Below are positions 9,401 through 17,300 of a DNA stretch of 64,000 bases, piece by piece (positions within the stretch are counted from its first letter, which is position 1; every line of letters starts with the position of its first letter). The position numbers and the translations under genes were made by a program. Below the pieces are notes generated by a model. The model was given only the letters and a program-made list of their open reading frames with translations. It was not told the DNA's origin and ran no database searches. Source of the stretch: Guptibacillus hwajinpoensis (GTDB taxonomy: Bacteria; Bacillota; Bacilli; Bacillales; Guptibacillaceae); the NCBI RefSeq assembly GCF_029277305.1, contig NZ_CP119526.1. The stretch is one strand, 5' to 3'.

Positions 9401-12202
9401 GGTGTAATCAAAACCGGCGTTCTGGATGCTGGTCGTGTTCGAATCGGACCTGGATCGGTTTTCGAAAGTGGATTCGATCCTTCCACAAAAGAAACACCTT
9501 CAGGTGCCCAGTCAAAAGCGAATTCAGCTAAATCAGCTGCGATTAGCACTGCCGCGAGCGATGCGACTTCAAAGGCAAATCAGGCGAAGACAGACGCAAT
9601 TAGTTCAGCTGCTTCAGACGCTACTTCGAAGGCTAATTCGGCTGAATCAGCCGCGAAAACATATGCCAGCAACAGGTTCGACGGAACAAAAAATTTGGTC
9701 AGTGGGTGGAAGTACGGATCTACAACGTATATCGATGGCGGAAATATTTACGCAAATACCCTTACCGCGAATGCCATCGCTTCAAAAACAATTACAGCAA
9801 ACGAACTTAAGGCTGGAATCATTGACTCCGATCTGATTGTGACTGCCGGGCTTGATGCTGGTGTTATCAAGTTTGGTGTAATGTCAGGATTACGTATCCA
9901 GGTCGGTACACTGAATGCAGATCGAATCGGAGCAGGTGTAATCGATGCACGAAGAATCGCAATTGGAAGCGGAACTTCCTTCGACAGTGGATTCGATCCT
10001 TCCACAAAAGAAACACCGTCCGGCGCCCAAGAGAAAGCTAACGCTGCTAAATCGTCCGCTATCAGTGCAGCTGCAAGTGATGCTACGTCGAAAGCGACCG
10101 CTGCGGAATCAGCTGCGAAGAAACACGCTGATGATACGTATTCTAGTACAAAGTCGCTAGTTGACGGCTGGAAGTACGGATCGACCACGTATATCAATGG
10201 TGGTGACATCTACACAAATACGATCACGGCAAATCAGATCGCTTCAAAAACGATTACCGCAAATCAATTGAAAGCTGGAATCATTGATTCTGATCTAATT
10301 GTTACTGCTGGTTTAGATGCGGGTGTCATTAAATTTGGCACAATGGATGGTGAGCGTATTACAGCGGAAACAATTACAACTGAACAATTAGTCGTTAAAG
10401 ATTTTACAAACTTGGCAGAAAATCCTGACTTTGAAGATGATGTAACCGGAACAGTGCCACGAGGATATACTGCTGGAAGTGTGCGTGACATGTCGTCATG
10501 GAGTAGCGGAAATGGTTCTATTAAATGCCTTGAAATTCCAGCGCGTAGTGGTGGGAATTCAGATGTATATGGGGTTCGTTTGATTCCGGTACAACCAGGA
10601 CAGAAGTTCTTTCTTTCTGCTGAAGTGCGTTACTTGAACACTAATGGGGATGGTTATGCTTCAATGGGATTCCGTGTTTACGGTAAGGACAAGAGTCATA
10701 TTTCATGGCTAAGAAATGTCGCATGGTCGTCTAGCAAACATGCAAACTGGGTCACAAAATCAGCAGTATTCACGGTTCCAGCTAACGTGTACTATATGCA
10801 GATTTTCCTGGGATTCACAAACAATCACGAAAGCACGAACGCCGTCTTCATAGATAATTTGCGTATTAATCGAATGGCAAATTCCGAACTGATTGTCGAT
10901 GGATCGATCACGACAGACAAAATCGTAACAAATGGTTTGAATGCAAACGTGATCAAATTCGGATCGATGGATGGTGAGCGAATCGCCACAAACAGTCTTC
11001 ATGCGAATCGTATCCAGTCGCAAACAATTGATTCTGATCTAATCGTCACTGCTGGTCTTGATGCAGGGGTGATCAAGTACGGCACGATGCATGGAAATCG
11101 TATTATTTCAAACTCCTTACATGGCGATAAAATTACGGCTGGGACATTGAATGCTGACCGTCTGGAAGCCAACAGCATCATTGCAGATGACATCAAGTTC
11201 ACCGGAACGCTGGATGGGGCAACAGGTAATTTCGCGGGTGAACTGACAGCCTATTCATTGAAAGTGGATACGCAACAGGGAGGCGAACTCCTTATCGGAA
11301 CCGGGAGCTTCGGATCAGGTGGATCTGTTTGGCATGATGGCGGAGACGTTCGGATTGGGAACGACGCCATAAGTGGATCTGAAAGGGCAATTAATATTGA
11401 ATCCTATACAGGAGACGTGGAAGTGGATGTAAAAGGAACGCTCCGGGCAAAGAACATCAACTACGTAGAAACTATTAGCGCAGATGAAGTCTACGGAACA
11501 GAAGTACGTGGGACTGACTTTTATAGCAAGAAGTATGCGGGGGATTTAGTTGTAGCAGACAGAGTGCAATCTAGTGTGTTTGAACTAGCATCTGGTGATA
11601 AAAACATCGTGATTTCTGACGATAACCCGAACTTTAGGGGATATAGCATGGGAGCTGTCATTCAGTTTAATGGTGACGGTCGTGCTGATGGTGCATTAAT
11701 TAAAGCAGCTGGCATCCAGGCGACAAGTGTTCTGGACCTCGGAACGGGTCGAATGTATGGCAACCGAGGAAGCTTGTTTAAATTCGATCATGACGGGTCG
11801 AGCTATGAACATCACACAATGCAATTTGGTAACGCACTGATGAAATCACTAAATAGCTCGCAGTCTACGATTCAAATAAGAAACATAAGTGATACTGCCT
11901 ATTCAAAAATGACTGCTTCTGATTTTCAAGTTGGGTCTCTCCGTTCTTATAAGAAAAATATAGAGCCTTATATGGGGGATGCGCTTCAGAAGGTAGTCAG
12001 AACTCAGGTTTATCACTATCATTTGAACAGTGATGATGATCGTGAGTTAAAGCGTGTGGGTTTGATCTATGAAGAGTCTGATGCCGATGTCGTTGATCCA
12101 GCTGGTGATGGAATGTCCTCTTATTCCATGACAGCAGTATTATGGAAAGCACTTCAAGATTTAAACAATAAAGTCGTGGATTTAGAAAATAAAATTGCAT
12201 AA
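6410..12202 (+). CDS. Giant tail-associated fibre protein (Tal/prophage endopeptidase tail domain, repeats, S74 chaperone)
   Basis: A 1930-residue protein starting with TTG directly after the Dit stop, behind GGAGGGG. Residues 1-380 resemble the prophage tail / Tal domain that forms the tail tip. Residues about 390-980 contain successive copies of a Trp-rich module (LWIDTSQTPYVWKR and ATPTTA-EVGAETP motifs) separated by Ala-rich coiled segments. Residues about 980-1600 carry repeated AGLDAGVIK segments and a carbohydrate-binding-like domain near residues 1340-1490. The last 100 residues (beginning SLRSYKKNIEPY) look like a Peptidase_S74 intramolecular chaperone, which trims itself after trimerisation; the expected catalytic Ser-Lys pattern is visible as S-YKKNI. 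It is the likely receptor-binding protein. Confidence 0.85.
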   Translation: MIHILNRFDEIIGFLSNENPETPVYWGGKHTEKLNSAANYYEFSTVTDHEYVQELTNMNKVVASHPDGYFIPFRIHRVTQRNKDGVREKVVEVEGEHMRLRTAKVLSPITLTSATLKTAARFILSGTGWQVGLVEFAGAKTIEFNDFTNALKALHHINELFGMEIRFRIVIQRNKVVGRYVDFLERIGEDNGKEIVLAKDLMSVERIEDSNNVYTALIGIGKANEEGKFITFEGINGGKNYVEDQDAFQRWGDESGHHIGVYYVQPEEGEELTPEIVRERTKEALKRHIDSVVQYKVTGASLEKVFDLDHEKVRKGDTVRIKDTGFTPPLYLKARVLETFRYDDPGKEDEFLLGNYHELKIKPNQLLLDLQKRLFRNERKWSSAVRKVRSALPPQDQTVIWIDTTEVPNIVKTYNEAEAAWEKASPTVAAEVGAETPEGAEAKANTAKSEAIAYMNTQLTNYVNATLYSEEISDLQAQIDNQIQSHFKPYEPSLSNEPASDWRTDEEKRNHVGDLFYNTETGHSYRFALDGTIYTWLMVRDEGIAKALADAAQAQDTADSKRRTFVSQPNTPYDEGDLWDKDGAVFRSTVTKTKSASFSLSDWVKIGDVTSENKAKDTDSVGGVPAEDIETKDGASGKANQAKADAQTFTETYANKKVTQSTSPPESPSHDDLWIDISVDPYVWKRWDGETWKKATPTTADEVGAETPNGAQYKANQAKEDAIAVAESKAEDARKDAVTSAQQDAAEKAANAVSEAQAFTEEFANKKVSQGTSAPPGATANDLWIDTSQTPYVWKRYTGSSWVKATPTTANEVGAETPTGAQSKANQAKADALSEANSFTEEFANKKVSQGGTSPSTPSMNDLWIDTSQTPYVWKRYTGSSWIKATPTTASEVGAETPSGAQAKANAAKATAESAAKSYTEGYAEKKVTKSTTAPSSPSNGDMWIDSSENVWKRWNGSLWVKLTRTSLPELSGRISAGQLSANIITSDHIGTAGLDAGVIKTGVLDAGRVRIGPGSVFESGFDPSTKETPSGAQSKANSAKSAAISTAASDATSKANQAKTDAISSAASDATSKANSAESAAKTYASNRFDGTKNLVSGWKYGSTTYIDGGNIYANTLTANAIASKTITANELKAGIIDSDLIVTAGLDAGVIKFGVMSGLRIQVGTLNADRIGAGVIDARRIAIGSGTSFDSGFDPSTKETPSGAQEKANAAKSSAISAAASDATSKATAAESAAKKHADDTYSSTKSLVDGWKYGSTTYINGGDIYTNTITANQIASKTITANQLKAGIIDSDLIVTAGLDAGVIKFGTMDGERITAETITTEQLVVKDFTNLAENPDFEDDVTGTVPRGYTAGSVRDMSSWSSGNGSIKCLEIPARSGGNSDVYGVRLIPVQPGQKFFLSAEVRYLNTNGDGYASMGFRVYGKDKSHISWLRNVAWSSSKHANWVTKSAVFTVPANVYYMQIFLGFTNNHESTNAVFIDNLRINRMANSELIVDGSITTDKIVTNGLNANVIKFGSMDGERIATNSLHANRIQSQTIDSDLIVTAGLDAGVIKYGTMHGNRIISNSLHGDKITAGTLNADRLEANSIIADDIKFTGTLDGATGNFAGELTAYSLKVDTQQGGELLIGTGSFGSGGSVWHDGGDVRIGNDAISGSERAINIESYTGDVEVDVKGTLRAKNINYVETISADEVYGTEVRGTDFYSKKYAGDLVVADRVQSSVFELASGDKNIVISDDNPNFRGYSMGAVIQFNGDGRADGALIKAAGIQATSVLDLGTGRMYGNRGSLFKFDHDGSSYEHHTMQFGNALMKSLNSSQSTIQIRNISDTAYSKMTASDFQVGSLRSYKKNIEPYMGDALQKVVRTQVYHYHLNSDDDRELKRVGLIYEESDADVVDPAGDGMSSYSMTAVLWKALQDLNNKVVDLENKIA
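8378..9350 (+). repeat. Tandem Trp-rich modules in the tail fibre gene
   Basis: Four in-frame copies of a module of about 65 codons (starting near 8378, 8708, 8948 and 9185) share the order KKV-x-Q-S, DLWIDTS, PYVWKR, ATPTTA, EVGAETP, GAQ-KAN. The third and second copies are almost identical (TPYVWKRYTGSSW in both); the fourth has lost its last part. A weaker first copy lies near 7606-7750. Such arrays change length by recombination and often tune host attachment. Confidence 0.85.
9430..10360 (+). repeat. Two-copy tandem duplication in the tail fibre gene
   Basis: Two in-frame units of about 155 codons (roughly 9430-9890 and 9890-10360) share FDPSTKETPSGAQ, DGWKYGSTTYI, GGDIYTNT, IASKTITAN, GIIDSDLIVTAGLDAGVIKFG in the same order with about three quarters identity. 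Shorter AGLDAGVIK echoes recur near 9380, 10940 and 11050. Confidence 0.8.
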
Positions 12203-12214
12203 GGAGAGAATTTC

Positions 12215-12385
12215 ATGAGTAACGTTTCAGCAGATGCGAACCGAGTCATTCACATTTTAAAAGAAAAGCTAGGTGATGCCCATCAAGAAAATGCAATCTT
12301 AATGGCCGTACTTGAGCAAAAAGAAGAAGAACTGCGATTGGAGAGACAAGAGAAAGAGCAGAGTTCTAAGGAAAGAGAAAAATAA
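12215..12385 (+). CDS. Small phage protein, 56 residues, coiled-coil
   Basis: ATG 12215 follows AAGGAGAG at 12201-12208, only twelve bases after the fibre gene stop. The 56 codons encode a soluble, strongly charged helix (many Glu, Lys, Arg, Gln) with no Cys and no membrane segment. A perfect terminator follows the stop, so this is the last gene of the tail operon. Small charged genes in this position (XkdX-like or fibre accessory proteins) are common in Bacillus prophages, but I do not recognise this one and give no function. Confidence 0.65.
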   Translation: MSNVSADANRVIHILKEKLGDAHQENAILMAVLEQKEEELRLERQEKEQSSKEREK

Positions 12386-12395
12386 TTAACTAGTG

Positions 12396-12423
12396 AAGAG
12401 CATGAATCGATCATGCTCTTTTT
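12396..12423 (+). terminator. Terminator at end of tail operon
   Basis: A perfect 10-base-pair stem (12396-12405 with 12411-12420, loop ATCGA) continues into a T-run. It separates the tail genes from the lysis genes. Confidence 0.85.
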
Positions 12424-12446
12424 CATTTGCTTGAAAGGGGGATTCC

Positions 12447-12818
12447 ATGGGAGGTAGCGTCAAAACGGCAGAACAAATCGTGTCATCTGATCAAACCTTT
12501 GGAGTGTTATTTATTCTAGTTTTGATCATTGTTTTCTATTACATTAGGCAGCTGATTAATGACGCGAAAGAAGAACGAATGCAAAACAGAGAGGACAGCC
12601 GTGAGAGAGAGGCAGCCTTAATGACTCAGCTGGGTCGTTCAAACGATACTCTAGAAGAAATCAGTCGAACGCAAGCCAATATCCATACTAGCTTGTCAAA
12701 TATTCAAAAAGATGTTGGGAAGCTAGAAGATCGATTTGATAATCAGTTTGATGATATTTGGGATTATGTGAAGCACAAAAATTTCCGCGAACTTAATATA
12801 ACTGATAGGGGAGAATAA
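12447..12818 (+). CDS. BhlA/UviB-type holin-like membrane protein
   Basis: A 123-residue protein behind GAAAGGGGG. One strong transmembrane segment lies near residues 18-36 (FGVLFILVLIIVFYYI), followed by a highly charged region and a long coiled coil to about residue 105. This one-helix-plus-charged-coil layout, and the position just before the endolysin gene, match the BhlA/UviB group of holin-like proteins, although those are usually 70-90 residues, so the coiled-coil tail is longer than normal. It may work with the second holin gene at 13843. Family match is by layout and context. Confidence 0.6.
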   Translation: MGGSVKTAEQIVSSDQTFGVLFILVLIIVFYYIRQLINDAKEERMQNREDSREREAALMTQLGRSNDTLEEISRTQANIHTSLSNIQKDVGKLEDRFDNQFDDIWDYVKHKNFRELNITDRGE

Positions 12819-12822
12819 AATA

Positions 12823-13830
12823 ATGAGTAAATTTGAAATTATTACTGCTGATCAAGTTATTGAAATGTTGAAAGGTCGTAAATATTCTAGAGCACAGGTT
12901 CACCATACATGGAAACCGAATCACAGTGATTTTAATGGGAAAAATCATATTGCCTTACAGGATAGTATGTATAGGTACCATGTGAATGTGAGAGGGTGGG
13001 ATAATATTGGTCAACACTTAACTTTAATGCCAGACGGTTTGTTTGTGACTGGGCGTCCTTTCTGGAGCATGCCAGCAGGAATTAAGGGATATAACACGGG
13101 AGCCTTTATGATCGAACACCTGGCTAATTTTGATAATGGGCATGACAAGTTAAATGGGGCCCAATTAAACAGTAGTTTGAAAGTTTATCAATATCTTGTT
13201 AAAGAGTGTGGTGCTGAAATCATGTTTCATAATGAGCACGCTGCAAAGAGTTGCCCAGGAACTGGGGTTAACAGAGACGACTTCATTTATTCTGTTCTTG
13301 CGTATACTCCTAACCAAGTTGAGCCTAAGGTGATTCTCCATCCTACACAGGAGAAAGTGAAATCAGGTGTTGTTGAGTTTGTTCTTGGAGTAGGTGACGC
13401 TGGTGAACAGGTTAGAGATCTCCAAAACAAATTAAAATCACTAAAGTATGACATTGGAAAATATGGTGCTGACGGCAAATTTGGAAGAGATACCAAAGCA
13501 GCAGTTGAGAAATTCCAACAAGATCACGGTTTGGTGAAAGATGGACTAGCTGGTCCGAATACTTTTGCCGAGCTTAAAGAAGTTATTGCAGCAGAAAAAT
13601 ACACCAAAGCAAAAACAGTTTCTAGTTCGGCTGTTGTTACCTATCCTGGTCATTTAATTAAAAATGGCTCAAGAGGTAAAGATGTTGAACGGATTCAGAG
13701 AGCTGTTGGGGTTAGGGTAGATGGAATTTACGGTCCTAACACTGCCTCTGAAGTGAGGAATTATCAGGAACGTCATGGTTTATCAGTCGATGGTATCGTA
13801 GGTCCCAATACATGGAATACATTATTTTAG
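12823..13830 (+). CDS. Endolysin: N-acetylmuramoyl-L-alanine amidase with two peptidoglycan-binding domains
   Basis: A 335-residue lytic enzyme. Residues about 15-160 form an Amidase_2-like zinc domain: VHHTW near residues 26-30 gives the first metal His, and HNEHAAKSCPG near 140-150 gives the second His and the Cys ligand. Two PG_binding_1 repeats follow (about 190-250 and 280-335), each with the typical DG-FG-T or DGI-GPNT pattern and AV-FQ helices. It cleaves the amide bond between muramic acid and the stem peptide at the end of the phage cycle. There is no signal peptide, so it needs a holin; holin-type genes lie on both sides. Starts at ATG 12823 four bases after the previous stop. Confidence 0.9.
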   Translation: MSKFEIITADQVIEMLKGRKYSRAQVHHTWKPNHSDFNGKNHIALQDSMYRYHVNVRGWDNIGQHLTLMPDGLFVTGRPFWSMPAGIKGYNTGAFMIEHLANFDNGHDKLNGAQLNSSLKVYQYLVKECGAEIMFHNEHAAKSCPGTGVNRDDFIYSVLAYTPNQVEPKVILHPTQEKVKSGVVEFVLGVGDAGEQVRDLQNKLKSLKYDIGKYGADGKFGRDTKAAVEKFQQDHGLVKDGLAGPNTFAELKEVIAAEKYTKAKTVSSSAVVTYPGHLIKNGSRGKDVERIQRAVGVRVDGIYGPNTASEVRNYQERHGLSVDGIVGPNTWNTLF

Positions 13831-13842
13831 GAGGAATGTGAA

Positions 13843-14094
13843 ATGGAATTACAACAGTTTATTCAGGAGAACTATTTGTTTTTAGTACCTGCTCTCTGGG
13901 TGATCGGCACAGCTTTAAAGAAGACTCCAAAAGTACCTGATTGGTCCATCATCTGGGTGCTTATTTTTGTGTCGTTAATTGTTGCTACATGGTCATTTGG
14001 ATTTACTGGTGAGGCATTTGCAAACGCGATTGTAGCCGCAGGTGTTGCGGTGCTAGGGCATCAGTTAATTAAGCAGACCAAAGATCCAAATTGA
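13843..14094 (+). CDS. Phage holin (two-helix, holin 5_2-like)
   Basis: An 83-residue protein behind AGGAGGAATG. Two hydrophobic segments (about residues 10-25 and 34-54) and a third weaker one near 60-75 are followed by a short charged tail. The sequence style (ENYLFLVPALWVIGTALK, VPDW, then membrane helix) is typical of the phage holin families found after amidase genes in Bacillus siphoviruses. It would form membrane lesions that release the endolysin. The lysis cassette ends here, followed by a terminator. Confidence 0.75.
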   Translation: MELQQFIQENYLFLVPALWVIGTALKKTPKVPDWSIIWVLIFVSLIVATWSFGFTGEAFANAIVAAGVAVLGHQLIKQTKDPN

Positions 14095-14214
14095 AAAAGC
14101 AATACAAAATACTCCAGATGTGCTTTTAACGATAGAAGCGATGGAAGTGATAGAAACGTATAACGAATATAGTATCATCCTTTGAAAAAATATTTTAAAT
14201 TAATTTAAAACAAA

Positions 14215-14256
14215 AAAAAGAGTGTAAAATCATGTGATTTTATACTCTTTTTTTTT
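14215..14256 (+). terminator. Terminator after lysis cassette
   Basis: An 18-base stem (14215-14232 with 14235-14252, one G-U pair, inner pairs probably open) is followed by T residues. The 300 bases between holin and restriction gene hold this terminator and the next promoter; I see no further gene. Confidence 0.85.
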
Positions 14257-14318
14257 GTCATGTGCTAGCGCGTGTTATAAATGATCTTTTTGAAGTGCTG
14301 CAAAAAATTAATAAAGCC

Positions 14319-14329
14319 TGCTATATAAT
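14319..14329 (+). promoter_or_regulatory. Likely promoter -10 region of the Type ISP gene
   Basis: TATAAT at 14324-14329 lies 65 bases before the start codon. No good -35 hexamer stands 16-18 bases upstream; an overlapping reading, TG-C-TATATA, would make an extended -10 that needs none. This fits a separate, low-level promoter for the restriction gene. Confidence 0.4.
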
Positions 14330-14393
14330 CAAGCTATTATGATAAACTTGAGTTTGAAAATAGTACTTTGGTTATTAGGAGGGATTTATTGAT

Positions 14394-17300
14394 ATGGAAG
14401 AAATAAAGGGGCAAGTAATCCGTAATTCATTTGATAAGATCATTCATGATTTAGATATAGAACATAAGGATATGATACAGCGTGATCGTGGAACATTTTT
14501 TGAGTTGTTGGTTACAGCATATTTGAAAAATGAGCCTATGTATGCACGATTGTTTGATGAAGTGTGGATGTTAGGAAATGTTCCTGAAGAATATGGGATT
14601 CCTAAGAAAGACACTGGCGTAGACTTAGTAGCAAGGTATCGAGATACTGGTGAGTTGGTAGCTATTCAATGTAAGTATTTCTCAAAGGATACTACAATTC
14701 AGAAATTACATATTGATTCTTTCTTAAACGAAGTGGGGAAAAGTTATTATTCAGAAGGTATTATTGTAACTTCAACGGATAAGTGGAGTAATAATGCAAA
14801 TGATGCATTATTGAATCGAGATAAGAGCATTGCTCGAATTGGATTGTCTCAATTACGTGATAGTGAGATTGATTGGAGTAAGTTTTCACTTGAGAAACCG
14901 AAGACTGTAAAATTAAAATCATCTAAACAACCTCGTCCTCATCAAATTCCAGCTATTGAAGCAGTAGTGAATGGATTTGATAATGTTGATCGAGGAAAGC
15001 TAATTATGGCTCCAGGAACAGGGAAAACATATACTTCAATGGTTATTGCCGAAAAGATGGCAGAAAAGAAGGATGGTATATTTAGAGTATTGTATTTAGT
15101 ACCTAGTATACAGTTACTTTCTCAATCTTTAAGAGGTTGGACTGCTGATTCAAAATATAATGAACACATGGATACTTTTGCCGTCTGTTCAGACAGAAAA
15201 GTTACAAAAAAGGTAAAAGGCGAAAATGAAATGGAAGATATTGCAGCAGCAGACTTAGGTTATCCTGCAACAACTGATTATAATAAGTTATTGGAACGTC
15301 AGAAAGAGATTGATGCAGCAGATAATCAAAGTGCTTTTTTAGTGGTGTTTTCTACGTATCAGTCGATTGATGTAATAATGGATGCTCAGAAGAATGGTTT
15401 TTATGAGTTTGATTTGGTAGTTTGTGATGAAGCACACCGTACAACTGGTGCAACTGAAGTAGGAAAAGATGATAGTGCTTTTGTGAAAGTACATAACGAT
15501 AACAACATTAAAGCTAAGAAACGTCTGTATCAAACTGCAACACCTCGTATTTATGGGGAAAATGCAAAGCAAAAGGCAGATGAAATGTCAATTGTTATTT
15601 CTGATATGAATAATGAAGATATTTATGGTAAAGAGTTTTATCATATAGGCTTTGGTGATGCTGTAAATAAAGGGATATTGTCAGACTACAAGGTAATGGT
15701 TCTTGCAGTTGATGAAAAAGAAATTGCCCGTCGATTTCAAACAATGTTGGCTAATAACCAAGATACAGAGCTTGAATTTGATGATGTAACGAAGATAATT
15801 GGTTGTTGGAATGGATTAGTTAAGCGAAGAAGTAATTCTAATGTAATTTCAGCCAATCCTATGAAACGTGCGATTGCTTTTGCTGGAACGATACGCGAGT
15901 CAAAGTTGATTAAGGAAATGTTCACTGAAGTTGTAGATATGTATATCAATGAGTCAGGTGACCAAGTCGATCCATTTCAAGTAGAAATAGATCATGCAGA
16001 TGGTTCAATGAATGCAATGCAGAAAAATGAGAAGATTTCTTGGTTGAAATCAGATGTACCATCAAACACTTGCCGTATACTTTCCAATGCACGGTTCCTT
16101 ACAGAGGGTGTTGATGTACCGGATTTAGATGCAGTTATGTTCTTAAAACCTCGTAAATCACGTATTGATATTGCACAGGCTGTGGGACGTGTTATGCGTA
16201 AAGCAGAAGGAAAGGATTATGGTTATGTCATTCTTCCTATCGGTATTCCCGCGGGGGTTGATGAAAACACGGTTTTAGATAAAAATGAGAAGTATAATGT
16301 AGTTTGGGATGTTCTAAATGCATTGCGCTCATTAGATGAGCGATTTGACTCAACGATTAATAAATTGGAATTGAACAATAAAAAACCTGAACAGTTAGAA
16401 GTTATTGGAGTAGGTTCTGCTCCAGACGAAAGTGAAGGAGGATTTACAGTAGCGGAACCAGCGACAGAACAATTATCGCTAGGACTTGATGAAGAAGAAT
16501 TCACTGACATTGAACGAGCAATTTATGGGAAAATCGTAAAGAAAGTCGGGAATGTACGCTATTGGGAAGAGTGGTCCAAAGACGTTGCTGAAATTGCCAA
16601 AAACCATATGATGCGTATACATGTCATGCTGGAAGATACGAGTAGTGAGGCATTTAAAGCGTTCCAAAAGTTTGTTTCAGAGCTACGCAGGAACATTAAT
16701 GGGGCTATTTCAGACGAACAAGCAATTGAAATGTTAGCACAACATTTGATTACAAAACCAGTATTTGAAGCATTATTTGATTCGTACAGCTTTGCTAATG
16801 ATAATCCTGTCTCACGTGCTATGGATGCTGTTTTGAAAGTTATGGATAATCAGGGGCTGTTGAAAGAACAAAAACGATTAGAAGACTTTTATGAGAGTGT
16901 ACGGATTCGTGCGCAGGGTATTGATAATCTTAAAGCTAAACAAGACATTATCATTCAACTGTACGACAAGTTCTTTAAAGTTGGTTTTAAAGAAACAACA
17001 GAACGATTGGGTATTGTTTTTACACCAGTTGAAGTTGTAGATTTTATAATTAATTCCGTTGATGAAGTATTAAAACAACATTTTGGAAAGTCACTCAGTG
17101 ACAAAGGAGTACATATCCTTGATCCATTTGTAGGGACGGGTACATTTATTGTTAGATTGTTACAAAGTGGTTTAATAAATAAAGAAGACCTATTACGTAA
17201 ATATATGAATGAATTACACTCAAATGAAATAGTTTTATTGAGTTATTATATTGCTGCAATAAATATTGAGGAAACATTCCATTCGATAATGAAAGAAGAA

